Positions 7,467 to 13,485 of a stretch of 14,889 nt of DNA are shown in pieces. The notes beneath the pieces are model-generated. The model did no database searches and was not told the origin of the DNA. It saw only the letters and a list, made by a program, of their open reading frames with translations. How positions within the stretch are numbered: position 1 is the stretch's first letter; every line of letters starts with the position of its first letter. Both the position numbers and the translations under genes were made by a program. Source of the stretch: Flavobacteriaceae bacterium (GTDB lineage: Bacteria > Bacteroidota > Bacteroidia > Flavobacteriales > Flavobacteriaceae); assembly GCA_021647405.1 (NCBI GenBank), contig JAKIUU010000045.1:1-14889 (forward strand), given 5' to 3'.

Positions 7467-7776
7467 TCATTCAGACGATAGTAGGAATCTCAAGATTAAA
7501 ATAGTGCAGAGTATTTTGGTGAAGAAACTGAAAAAGAGGCGTGATATCGTCTTTTACAACAGGAGTTTCCGAATCTAAAAAGCAGTATTGGAGTCGATAC
7601 TTTTGAAAGACCTACTAGGTTTTAAAACCTAGTAGGTCTAAATCTACCGACCATTCGGGACAAAATTATTTTAAAAAAAAGAGGCAATCTTTTAAGACAG
7701 AAGAGACTGCCGCGCTGCGCTCGCAGTGACGGTGGTTTTCAGTGATAATCATTTAAATCAGCGTCATCAGCGTTCT
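7466..7776. repeat. Cluster of dispersed intergenic repeats between convergent rnhA and sufS
   Basis: The 394-base gap at 7460-7853 holds no convincing gene. Bases 7466-7491 read GTCATTCAGACG...GGAATCTC, and 7703-7730 carry, in inverted orientation, GTCACTGCGAGCG...AGTCTC. Both resemble the GTCATTnCGA...AATCTC repeat that I recall as scattered through many Bacteroidota genomes. Between them is a 32-bp palindrome (7608-7639). Bases 7753-7773 read AATCAGCGTCATCAGCGTTC, a tandem of TCAGCG units that also resembles a common flavobacterial intergenic repeat. The assignments rest on memory of such sequences and on the internal symmetry. The rest of the gap shows nothing I can name. Confidence 0.5.
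7608..7639. repeat. Perfect 32-bp palindrome
   Basis: Sixteen bases, AGACCTACTAGGTTTT (7608-7623), are followed directly by their exact reverse complement (7624-7639), with no loop. As RNA it would fold into one long hairpin and could end transcripts from both convergent neighbours, although no T-run follows. Palindromes with AGACCTnnnAGGTTTT arms are, from memory, recurrent in Flavobacteriaceae intergenic DNA. Confidence 0.75.
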
Positions 7777-7853
7777 AAAGTAGGCTGTTTAAGAAAAATA
7801 CGGCTGTACCAATCTTGCAATTAACTGTTTTTTATGGCAGAGTTTCGAGCGAA

Positions 7854-9068
7854 TTAAGACAACATCATTTGCGCTTTTTTAACCGCTGCTACTAAAGAAT
7901 CAACTTCTGCGAAAGTATTGTAAAATGCAAATGAGGCCCGTACCGTACCGGGAATACCGTAAAAATCCATTATAGGTTGTGTACAATGATGACCTGTTCT
8001 AAGGGCAATACCCAATTTATCTACAATACTACCAATATCAAAAGGATGAATCCCCTCAATATTAAAAGAAATAACACTGGCTTTTTGAGTAGCTGTACCG
8101 TAGATTTTTAAACCTTCAATTTCAAGTAATTTTTGAGTGGCATAAACCAACAAATCGTTTTCTTGTTGTGCCATATTTGCGACACCAATGGTGTTGATGT
8201 AATCTATACAAGCACCAAAAGCAATCCCATCGGCAATATTAGGCGTGCCTGCTTCGAATTTATGCGGTAAATCGGCATAAGTGGTTTTTTCGAAAGTCAC
8301 CGTTTTAATCATTTCGCCACCACCGTGGTAAGGCGGTAATTTGTTAAGCCATTTTTCTTTGCCATATAAAAAACCAATCCCAGTAGGGCCGTACATTTTA
8401 TGTGCAGATACACAGTAAAAATCGCAATCTAAAGCTTGCACATCTACTTTTAAATGCGGGGCCGCTTGAGCGCCATCTATTAAAACAGCTGCGCCCACTT
8501 TATGCGCTTTATCAATAATTTCTTTAATGGGATTTATAGTGCCCAAAGTATTAGAAATATGATTGACAGCCACCACTTTTGTTTTGTTAGATAAAAGGGT
8601 ATCGAAAGCCTCCATAAGTAATTCGCCTTTGTCATTCATCGGAATGACTTTTAAAGTCGCACCACTTTTTTCGCAAGCCAATTGCCAAGGCACAATATTT
8701 GAATGATGCTCTAAATGCGAAATAATAACCTCGTCTCCCTTTTTGAGTAGTTGTGAAAAGCCACTTGCTACCAAATTGATGCTCTCGGTTGTACCGCGTG
8801 TAAAAATAATTTTACAGCTATTTTTTACATTAAAATGGGCCTGTATTTTTTGACGTGACACTTCGTAAGCTTCTGTAGCCAATTGACTTAATGTATGTAC
8901 ACCACGATGAATATTGGCGTTGATAGTTTCATAATAAGTAGTAATGGCATCAATCACCACTTGTGGTTTCTGACTTGTAGCGGCATTGTCTAAATAAACC
9001 AAAGGTTTTTTATTGACAGTTTGATTTAAAATGGGGAAATCGGCACGAATTTTAGCAATATCTAACAT
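7854..9068 (-). CDS. sufS: Cysteine desulfurase, SufS type
   Basis: A 404-residue pyridoxal-phosphate enzyme that removes sulfur from cysteine for Fe-S cluster assembly. K224 in SAHKMYGPTGIGFLYG binds the cofactor, H121 in SHLEHHSN stacks on it, D198 in IDGAQ contacts its ring nitrogen, and C362 in LRTGHHCTQP carries the persulfide. Spacing and length match group II (SufS/CsdA) enzymes, and the short active-site loop excludes IscS. No sufB, sufC, sufD or sufE is adjacent: the upstream neighbour is an envelope gene in its own unit and the downstream side is the repeat cluster. It could therefore be a stand-alone copy, and a CsdA-like role is possible. Confidence 0.93.
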   Translation of the reverse strand: MLDIAKIRADFPILNQTVNKKPLVYLDNAATSQKPQVVIDAITTYYETINANIHRGVHTLSQLATEAYEVSRQKIQAHFNVKNSCKIIFTRGTTESINLVASGFSQLLKKGDEVIISHLEHHSNIVPWQLACEKSGATLKVIPMNDKGELLMEAFDTLLSNKTKVVAVNHISNTLGTINPIKEIIDKAHKVGAAVLIDGAQAAPHLKVDVQALDCDFYCVSAHKMYGPTGIGFLYGKEKWLNKLPPYHGGGEMIKTVTFEKTTYADLPHKFEAGTPNIADGIAFGACIDYINTIGVANMAQQENDLLVYATQKLLEIEGLKIYGTATQKASVISFNIEGIHPFDIGSIVDKLGIALRTGHHCTQPIMDFYGIPGTVRASFAFYNTFAEVDSLVAAVKKAQMMLS

Positions 9069-9095
9069 AATCCTTCTTTAGAATGAATCTAAATA

Positions 9096-9103
9096 CAAAA
9101 GTA
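9096..9103 (-). promoter_or_regulatory. -7 promoter element of sufS
   Basis: TACTTTTG on the minus strand is an exact TAnnTTTG match placed 27 bases before the sufS ATG. The -33 region shows no clean TTG. Confidence 0.65.
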
Positions 9104-9134
9104 CAAAACTTTTAAACCTAAGGGGTTTTTAAAA

Positions 9135-9242
9135 TCAGGTAGTTTGATAATTTAAAGGATAATTAATGGGACTACTTTTAGCTTTTTCTAAAAGAACTAT
9201 TTTTACAGGCTTGTTTTGACCGTAACTTAAATAAGTTAGAGA
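9135..9242 (-). pseudogene. Possible remnant of a coding sequence
   Basis: Between TAA (complement of 9243-9245) and TGA (complement of 9135-9137) lies a 35-codon open frame with no start. It reads TYLSYGQNKPVKIVLLEKAK and ends in YPLNYQTT. The composition looks protein-like, but a frame this short in AT-rich DNA is easily random and I recognise no family. Confidence 0.15.
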
Positions 9243-9289
9243 TTAGAAAACAATAAAATTTCCATCTTATTGAAAGTTGAGGATTATTT

Positions 9290-9787
9290 TTAAAAACTGC
9301 GACCTAACCTCAACTTAACAACTTCCCCTTTGGCAACATTTTTAAAACCTAAGGCAGAAGTATTCATATTTTTTGTAAAACTATGGTCAAATTTTATTTC
9401 ACCAAAAAAATTATTTTTAAAATCATAATGCGAACCAAATTCTGCTGAAACACCAAAAGTAGGTGAGGTGTCATTGGCAAAACCGTATTTATTTTTAAGG
9501 CTGTAATCTAGCTTTGGCCCAAGAAATATACGCCATCTATTTGTGATGTTGTAGTTTAGTAATAAAGGTATTTCTACAAACCTATTCTCCTCTATTTTGC
9601 TAAAGATTAATTCATTTTGAAAAGACCATTTATCTGAAAGTTTGGTGTTAAAAATAATGCGATTTGTATTAAAACCGCCCATAAATTTAAGGCTTGACTT
9701 TTTTTCTTTTTCAACAGAAAGTGAGTCTGTCTGACTATAAATTGAAACAAAAAAAAGTAGCGAAATAAATGGTATTATATTTTTCAA
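9290..9787 (-). CDS. Small outer-membrane beta-barrel-like protein
   Basis: A 165-residue exported protein with a signal peptide (MKNIIPFISLLFFVSIYS, cleavage before Gln19). The mature part alternates polar and aromatic residues in strands such as RFVEIPLLLNYNITNRWRIFLGP and FGEIKFDHSF, and ends in Phe, typical of a small outer-membrane barrel. The chosen start is TTG at 9785-9787: no in-frame ATG lies before the signal sequence, and starting there gives an ideal signal peptide. It follows the larger barrel gene by 74 bases, so the two may be cotranscribed. No specific ligand or function can be given. Confidence 0.7.
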   Translation of the reverse strand: MKNIIPFISLLFFVSIYSQTDSLSVEKEKKSSLKFMGGFNTNRIIFNTKLSDKWSFQNELIFSKIEENRFVEIPLLLNYNITNRWRIFLGPKLDYSLKNKYGFANDTSPTFGVSAEFGSHYDFKNNFFGEIKFDHSFTKNMNTSALGFKNVAKGEVVKLRLGRSF

Positions 9788-9861
9788 AATAGTACGATTA
9801 GAGCTTAAAATTAACCATTAATTATATTTAAACAAGCTATATTTATAATCTTAACAAGAAA

Positions 9862-10638
9862 TTAGCTTTTATTTTTCTTCTTAAAATAGATTGTTAATGA
9901 TACACCAATATAATCACCTGACTGTATAATAAGGCCTTTAGTATTAGGTGACACCTGTAAATTTGAAAACTCGTAAAGACCTGCTCTATATGTTTTATAG
10001 CTCTTATTATAAATTATACTGGTTTGTAACATAAATCTTTTTCTTTTAAAATATATACTTGCTTCAATATGACCGCTGGTATAAAAAGGCTTACTGTTAT
10101 TATTGGTATCTGCGTTAAAAATAGGTTGGTTATCAATATTAAAAAAACTACCGCCAATCGTTTCTCTGTAATACGACAAAGCCAAACCAGCACCTAAAGA
10201 AAAGTTAACATTTCCTTTTTTTAAAAACACATACTCGGCAGTAACAGGTAAATACACAATTAAGTCATCGGTTATTCTAGACCAAGAATTGATATCAAAA
10301 GATAAAACGGTTTCTTTTTGTGAAATAAACAAGTTCTCTGCATTTCCAAACCATTGTAGTTGTACCCCTGTTTTAAAATTCCAATTTTTATATTGGTAGA
10401 AATTGTATTCAAAACCAAAGGCAAAACGTTTGCTTTTTAAAATGTTATAATTAAAATTACTGTTATTGGTAGGTGTAACATCTGCGGCAGAAAATATATT
10501 GTTTTGCCCTGTAATACCCCATTTGTGGTAATTATTGAATAATTCTTTTGCACTTTGCGCCCTAAGGTTGGGACTGTAAAAAACAACTATAAGCAATAGG
10601 CTTATAGCTGTTTTTAAATTATTGGTTTTGTTTACCAT
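9862..10638 (-). CDS. Outer-membrane beta-barrel protein
   Basis: A 258-residue exported protein with a signal peptide of about 28 residues ending in LRAQ. The mature chain consists of repeated amphipathic strands such as FAFGFEYNFYQYKNWNFKTGVQLQ, NVNFSLGAGLALSYY and YIGVSLTIYF, which suggests a barrel of roughly 8-10 strands in the outer membrane. A short basic tail (KKKNKS) follows the last strand. It starts 37 bases after the upstream thioredoxin-like gene, with no promoter match between them, so the two are probably cotranscribed. No family-specific motif was recognised. Confidence 0.72.
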   Translation of the reverse strand: MVNKTNNLKTAISLLLIVVFYSPNLRAQSAKELFNNYHKWGITGQNNIFSAADVTPTNNSNFNYNILKSKRFAFGFEYNFYQYKNWNFKTGVQLQWFGNAENLFISQKETVLSFDINSWSRITDDLIVYLPVTAEYVFLKKGNVNFSLGAGLALSYYRETIGGSFFNIDNQPIFNADTNNNSKPFYTSGHIEASIYFKRKRFMLQTSIIYNKSYKTYRAGLYEFSNLQVSPNTKGLIIQSGDYIGVSLTIYFKKKNKS

Positions 10639-10675
10639 GTTAATGCTAGTTCTTTGGTTAAATCTTTTACTCTAC

Positions 10676-11251
10676 TTATGTTTTAAGTAATGGGATTATT
10701 TTTTTCGAAATCATTTTTGAATCATCTCTCCAATCATTATCTTTATCATCTTTCCAAGTAGTTTCCATAATTACAACGCCCTTTTTATTTATTAGTATGT
10801 ACTTAGACATCCCATTGATGTTTTCAAACTGGCTTGGCGTAATTCTTTTTAGAAAACGTTTATATTTTTTATTTCTTCCTTTTTCTGTTTCATCTTTTAA
10901 GATGGCAATATTGATGTCCTTTTTTATTTTCTTTAGATAATTGACAGTTATTTTTATAGTTTTAGTGTCATTTTCTTTGTCTATTAATAACACGTATAAA
11001 TCTAAATTATAATCTTCGGCAAGTTTTATGGCGTTAGGAAGGTGTAAAATACAAGGAGAACACCAAATTCCGAAAGTATAGATAAGTGTTTTATTCTTGT
11101 TTGTATTCTTAGCAAGACACAAAATGTCATCTTTATTTACTTTAATGACATTATTTAAATCGTTTGTTAAGTTACAATTATTCTTTTGACTAAATGACTT
11201 ATTGCTCACTAGTAATATTAAAAAATAAAATAAAATAAAATTTTTGTACAT
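10676..11251 (-). CDS. Exported thioredoxin-fold protein (TlpA/ResA-like)
   Basis: A 191-residue protein with a signal peptide ending at about residue 22 (SFSQ), so a periplasmic or membrane-facing location is likely. The thioredoxin-type active site is LIYTFGIWCSPCILHLPNA with C64 and C67. The later strand GMSKYILINKKGVV (147-160) matches the TlpA pattern GVPTTFLIDKDG, but S149 stands where cis-proline is expected. Two further Cys (C26 and C45) lie in the mature N-terminal part. TlpA-like proteins reduce disulfides in apocytochromes or other envelope proteins; the substrate here is unknown. It heads a probable unit with two barrel genes. It is only distantly similar to the other two thioredoxin-like proteins in the window. 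Confidence 0.8.
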   Translation of the reverse strand: MYKNFILFYFLILLVSNKSFSQKNNCNLTNDLNNVIKVNKDDILCLAKNTNKNKTLIYTFGIWCSPCILHLPNAIKLAEDYNLDLYVLLIDKENDTKTIKITVNYLKKIKKDINIAILKDETEKGRNKKYKRFLKRITPSQFENINGMSKYILINKKGVVIMETTWKDDKDNDWRDDSKMISKKIIPLLKT

Positions 11252-11274
11252 TTTGTTGAATTTAAAACTGGGGT

Positions 11275-11294
11275 GTCTAGAATTACTTTTAGAC
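11275..11294 (-). other. Small hairpin in the leader of the thioredoxin-like gene
   Basis: GTCTA (11275-11279) and TAGAC (11290-11294) can pair in the short untranslated leader downstream of the -7 element. Five base pairs is weak support. Confidence 0.2.
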
Positions 11295-11303
11295 GACTTC
11301 TTT

Positions 11304-11311
11304 CAAATGTA
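11304..11311 (-). promoter_or_regulatory. -7 promoter element of the thioredoxin-like gene unit
   Basis: TACATTTG on the minus strand fits TAnnTTTG exactly, 52 bases before the ATG at 11251. The strong terminator at 11370-11424 lies upstream, so this gene needs its own promoter here. Confidence 0.6.
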
Positions 11312-11369
11312 ATATACTTAAAAAGAATATACTAGTTGTTTTATGGATTTTAATTTTCGTTTTTTCTTT

Positions 11370-11424
11370 AAAATAGCAGAACAAGTACAAATTATAAAAG
11401 TTTGTACTTGTTCTGCTATTTTTT
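11370..11424. terminator. Long perfect hairpin terminator (22-bp stem)
   Basis: A perfect 22-bp inverted repeat (11370-11391 with 11401-11422) contains AGCAGAACAAGTAC and its complement around a 9-base loop. The stem ends in A4/T4 on both sides, so either strand gives a hairpin followed by T residues. It lies just after the stop of the minus-strand gene at 11452 and serves as its terminator. The stem is about twice the usual length. Confidence 0.85.
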
Positions 11425-11451
11425 ATATAACGTGTTATGCCACATTATTTC

Positions 11452-12036
11452 TTATTTAACTAATTGTTTTAGTTGTTTTATTTGATCAGACCAATTAAAA
11501 TCCCAATTATTGTGTGCAACTATTTTATGCTTTTCATCAAAAATAAAAAAACTAGAAAACCCCATTTTTTTATAATCACATTCTTTACATAAAGTTCGTG
11601 TAAGTTGGTCAATTCTTTTGAAAGGGTTTTTCTTTGACCCATATTTTCCCATATTTAATAAATATATTGGCTGAAAGAACTTACTTTTTTGGAGATAACC
11701 AATAAAATGTGGTATTTCCTTATTTCTATGTCCAATTATAGGCAGTAATTCAAATTTATTAGAATTTTCATTAATAAATTTTACTAATTTAGGAAAGGTT
11801 TCAACACAAGAGTGACATCTATCTGAAAAAAAATAAATTATCTTGTATTTTTTTTTAGTAAGTTTAATTATAGAGTCAATAGTTTCAATATCCGCTATGA
11901 ATACATTTGGCTTCTTATTTAACTTATGATTTATTATATCTTGAATATTATCTGAGGCTCTTTCAAGAGTTAATATTTCTTGAGAAAAGGAATTACTTAA
12001 AGAAAACATACATATTATCACAATTAATTTCTTCAT
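11452..12036 (-). CDS. Exported thioredoxin-like protein with two CxxC motifs
   Basis: A 194-residue protein with a signal peptide ending at about residue 19 (NSFSQ). The thioredoxin-like active site is KIIYFFSDRCHSCVETFPK with C74 and C77. A second CxxC, CKEC (C150 and C153), lies shortly before the strand MGFSSFFIFDE, where S161 takes the place of the usual cis-proline. The fold assignment rests on the CxxC after a hydrophobic strand, the helix after it and the C-terminal strand. The substrate is unknown. The gene follows a lipoprotein gene by 47 bases, but a terminator fills that gap, so its expression seems to depend on read-through. Confidence 0.72.
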   Translation of the reverse strand: MKKLIVIICMFSLSNSFSQEILTLERASDNIQDIINHKLNKKPNVFIADIETIDSIIKLTKKKYKIIYFFSDRCHSCVETFPKLVKFINENSNKFELLPIIGHRNKEIPHFIGYLQKSKFFQPIYLLNMGKYGSKKNPFKRIDQLTRTLCKECDYKKMGFSSFFIFDEKHKIVAHNNWDFNWSDQIKQLKQLVK

Positions 12037-12046
12037 ATTTTGTTTT

Positions 12047-12073
12047 TAAAAAAGAGGCAAGAATTATCTTGCC
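12047..12073 (-). terminator. Terminator between the lipoprotein and thioredoxin-like genes
   Basis: On the minus strand GGCAAGA (12067-12073) pairs with TCTTGCC (12056-12062) around a 4-base loop, followed by TCTTTTTT. It lies right after the lipoprotein stop. Only about 10 bases remain before the next ATG, too few for a separate promoter. Confidence 0.85.
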
Positions 12074-12083
12074 ACTTTTATTA

Positions 12084-12611
12084 TTAATCTAAATATATTC
12101 TATATCCTCCAAATTCACCTAAAGACTTATCATAGAGATAATCTCCCTTATTAAAGGTCAAGTTTTTGGATATTGCTTTTTGGACATTTAATTCAAAATT
12201 TTCATCTATTTTTAATGTTAAGGCGTCTAATGGTATCTCAAAAGGAGGTGTTGTCGCTAACAAAATATCAATATAATATTTACCTAGACTATTATCAAAT
12301 TCAAGTAAAGTTGCACCACCGTTAGAACTAGCCGATTTGTTTTTAGGAAACCATACAGCGTTACAAAGACCCCATCCTCTACATTGTTTCTTTTTTCTAC
12401 CCCATTCGTCCCATCTAACAATGATAATCTTAGATAAAGACTTTGATTGACTATTTTGCTTATTTGCAATTCTTGCATTTACATCAACAAAACTTAATCT
12501 CTCTGCAATTGTGTTTTCATTAATCCCTACTGGGGTGTCACTACTAGTACAGGATGTATATAAACCTAATGATAGCAAAAGGCCTAATGTTATTTTTAAT
12601 ATATATTTCAT
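12084..12611 (-). CDS. Small lipoprotein with a CX5C pair, unknown function
   Basis: A 175-residue protein with a lipoprotein signal peptide: the hydrophobic stretch LGLLLSLGLYTSC places the lipidated Cys at 21. The mature part has a basic, Trp-rich segment RWDEWGRKKKQCRGWGLC (66-83) with C77 and C83, the only other cysteines. A beta-rich C-terminal half ends in YRIYLD. I do not recognise a family, although short flavobacterial lipoproteins with a WGR...C...GxC segment seem familiar. The next gene encodes an exported thioredoxin-like protein, so the Cys pair could be its substrate; that is inference. No clear -7 element is seen directly upstream. Confidence 0.65.
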   Translation of the reverse strand: MKYILKITLGLLLSLGLYTSCTSSDTPVGINENTIAERLSFVDVNARIANKQNSQSKSLSKIIIVRWDEWGRKKKQCRGWGLCNAVWFPKNKSASSNGGATLLEFDNSLGKYYIDILLATTPPFEIPLDALTLKIDENFELNVQKAISKNLTFNKGDYLYDKSLGEFGGYRIYLD

Positions 12612-12644
12612 TTTATAAATTTTTAAGTGTTAATAAATAATACT

Positions 12645-12668
12645 GCCTATATATTTTTCTAGATAGGC
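12645..12668. other. Hairpin upstream of the lipoprotein gene
   Basis: GCCTAT (12645-12650) pairs with ATAGGC (12663-12668), extended by two inner pairs after one mismatch. A 15-base odd palindrome of TTTTAGA and TCTAAAA around one G follows at 12672-12686. Either could be an operator or leader structure for the minus-strand lipoprotein gene. Confidence 0.3.
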
Positions 12669-12715
12669 TACTTTTAGAGTCTAAAATACTAGAACCGAAT
12701 GGTTAACTGCGTATT

Positions 12716-12746
12716 TTGTAAATAAAGCGAGGAAGTAGTACCTTTG
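12716..12746 (+). promoter_or_regulatory. Strong Bacteroidota promoter facing an intergenic RNA
   Basis: TTG at 12716-12718, preceded by TT, and TACCTTTG at 12739-12746 (exact TAnnTTTG) are 20 bases apart. This is the only promoter in the window with both elements exact. Transcription would start near 12752 on the plus strand, away from the lipoprotein gene. Confidence 0.7.
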
Positions 12747-12790
12747 CAACACTTTCCTCTGGTTATCTTGTTTGTTTATTTCATAGGCAA

Positions 12791-12838
12791 ATGGGTATTA
12801 AATTAGATTACTCGTATTTTTTATTTTTTTACTTTTAA
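12791..12838 (+). CDS. Aromatic-rich 15-codon mini-ORF (possible leader peptide)
   Basis: ATG 12791 to TAA 12836-12838 encodes MGIKLDYSYFLFFYF. Seven of the last nine residues are Tyr or Phe. The stop codon overlaps the first bases of the segment that can form either the terminator or its competitor. This resembles the leader peptides of amino-acid attenuators (Phe/Tyr here), but the T-rich DNA could produce such codons by chance and no biosynthetic gene follows. A weak AGGC purine patch lies just before the ATG. Confidence 0.3.
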   Translation: MGIKLDYSYFLFFYF

Positions 12839-12839
12839 C

Positions 12840-12864
12840 CGGAGGGATTTTTCTCCGTTTTTTT
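12840..12864 (+). terminator. Intrinsic terminator of the intergenic RNA
   Basis: CGGAG (12840-12844) pairs with CTCCG (12853-12857) around an 8-base loop, followed by seven T residues (12858-12864). Confidence 0.75.
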
Positions 12865-12885
12865 AACACTCATTTTCAGGGTGTT
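12865..12885 (+). other. Second hairpin directly after the terminator
   Basis: AACACTC (12865-12871) and GGGTGTT (12879-12885) form seven pairs, including one G-U, around a 7-base loop. Only three T residues follow, after AA. It may back up the terminator. Confidence 0.4.
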
Positions 12886-12972
12886 AATTTAATGCGGTCA
12901 ATATATAAAAAAAATCTATATAGAGAAATAGCGGAAATAGGTAATTTTTATGTCCTAGTTAAAGGATTAAAA

Positions 12973-12999
12973 AATACAGAATGGGGGGGGTAATGTATT
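12973..12999. repeat. Eight-G homopolymer inside a 6-bp inverted repeat
   Basis: A run of eight G (12983-12990) lies between AATACA (12973-12978) and TGTATT (12994-12999). It is the longest G run in this AT-rich window. From about 12890 to 13224 I see no gene, only this run, the A/T-rich hairpin at 13048-13066 and a lone -7 match at 13088-13095. Confidence 0.6.
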
Positions 13000-13047
13000 G
13001 ACAAACAGCCATTAAATAAAACAAAAGCTAAAATTGGAATAAATTTT

Positions 13048-13066
13048 AAAAAGAAAACTTCTTTTT
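13048..13066. other. A/T-rich hairpin in the large gap
   Basis: AAAAAGAA (13048-13055) and TTCTTTTT (13059-13066) form an 8-bp stem around AAC. It has only one G-C pair, so its stability is low. It might end transcripts from the toxin-antitoxin unit on the minus strand. Confidence 0.25.
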
Positions 13067-13087
13067 TAGAACGCAGATTCACAATTT

Positions 13088-13095
13088 CAAAAGTA
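13088..13095 (-). promoter_or_regulatory. Isolated -7 match on the minus strand
   Basis: TACTTTTG fits TAnnTTTG but has no clear -33 and lies 477 bases before the lipoprotein ATG. It could start a long leader, or be chance. Confidence 0.25.
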
Positions 13096-13224
13096 AAAAA
13101 GCAGTCGTTTTATACCTTGGTAATTTTGAATAAAAAAAGGTGGTTTTTATCGGTTAAAAAAGCCTTGATATAATTGTACAAAATCAGAAGCCTTTACATA
13201 GGGAAAATTATGATTCAAGGGTTT

Positions 13225-13485
13225 TTACTTTCCGTAATGATAACGACAAGCGGCAATAAATAATTGGTCGTTTTTATATTTATAAACCAGTCGGTGTTCT
13301 GAGCTTATACGTCTTGACCAATAAGTTTGTAAATCGCCCTTTAAGGCTTCGGGTTTTCCTATGCCTTTAAAAGGGGTGCGCATACAGCTTTTAATCAGCT
13401 CGTTGATGCGTTTTACAATTTTCTTATCTACTTTTTGCCAATACAAATAATCTTCCCAAGCAGTACGAGACCAAATGAGTTTCAT
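13225..13485 (-). CDS. yoeB: Toxin of the YoeB (Txe) family, ribosome-dependent mRNA endonuclease
   Basis: An 86-residue RelE-fold toxin. The sequence follows E. coli YoeB almost position by position: MKLIWS at the start, RTPFKGIGKPE, YWSRRISSEHRLVY and CRYHY at the end. The residues tied to catalysis in YoeB are all present (E46, R65, H83, Y84), so it should be active, cutting mRNA in the ribosomal A site. Two extra residues (GK) follow the usual last Tyr. Its ATG shares one base with the antitoxin stop (TAATG), so translation is coupled and antitoxin is made first. Confidence 0.96.
   Translation of the reverse strand: MKLIWSRTAWEDYLYWQKVDKKIVKRINELIKSCMRTPFKGIGKPEALKGDLQTYWSRRISSEHRLVYKYKNDQLFIAACRYHYGK

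Larger units (their letters stand above)
12753..12864 (+). ncRNA. Candidate small structured RNA or orphan attenuator
   Basis: A predicted transcript of about 110 bases runs from the promoter at 12716-12746 to the intrinsic terminator at 12840-12864. Its first bases, 12754-12764 (TTCCTCTGGTT), can pair with 12837-12847 (AACCGGAGGGA) over 11 bp with two G-U pairs. That pairing takes up the 5' arm of the terminator, so the two structures exclude each other, as in attenuators and riboswitches. A mini-ORF ends exactly at the start of this switching segment. No plus-strand gene follows before the right-edge transposase, so it may act as a free small RNA. I cannot assign it to a known RNA family. 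Confidence 0.5.

Noticed and set aside
7460..7853. A pseudogene or small protein in the rnhA-sufS gap
   Set aside because: Only short frames interrupted by palindromes and repeats; nothing resembling a protein family.
12284..12478. 64-codon frame overlapping the lipoprotein gene on the same strand
   Set aside because: No signal or domain, and the lipoprotein frame has a clear lipobox and the better start.
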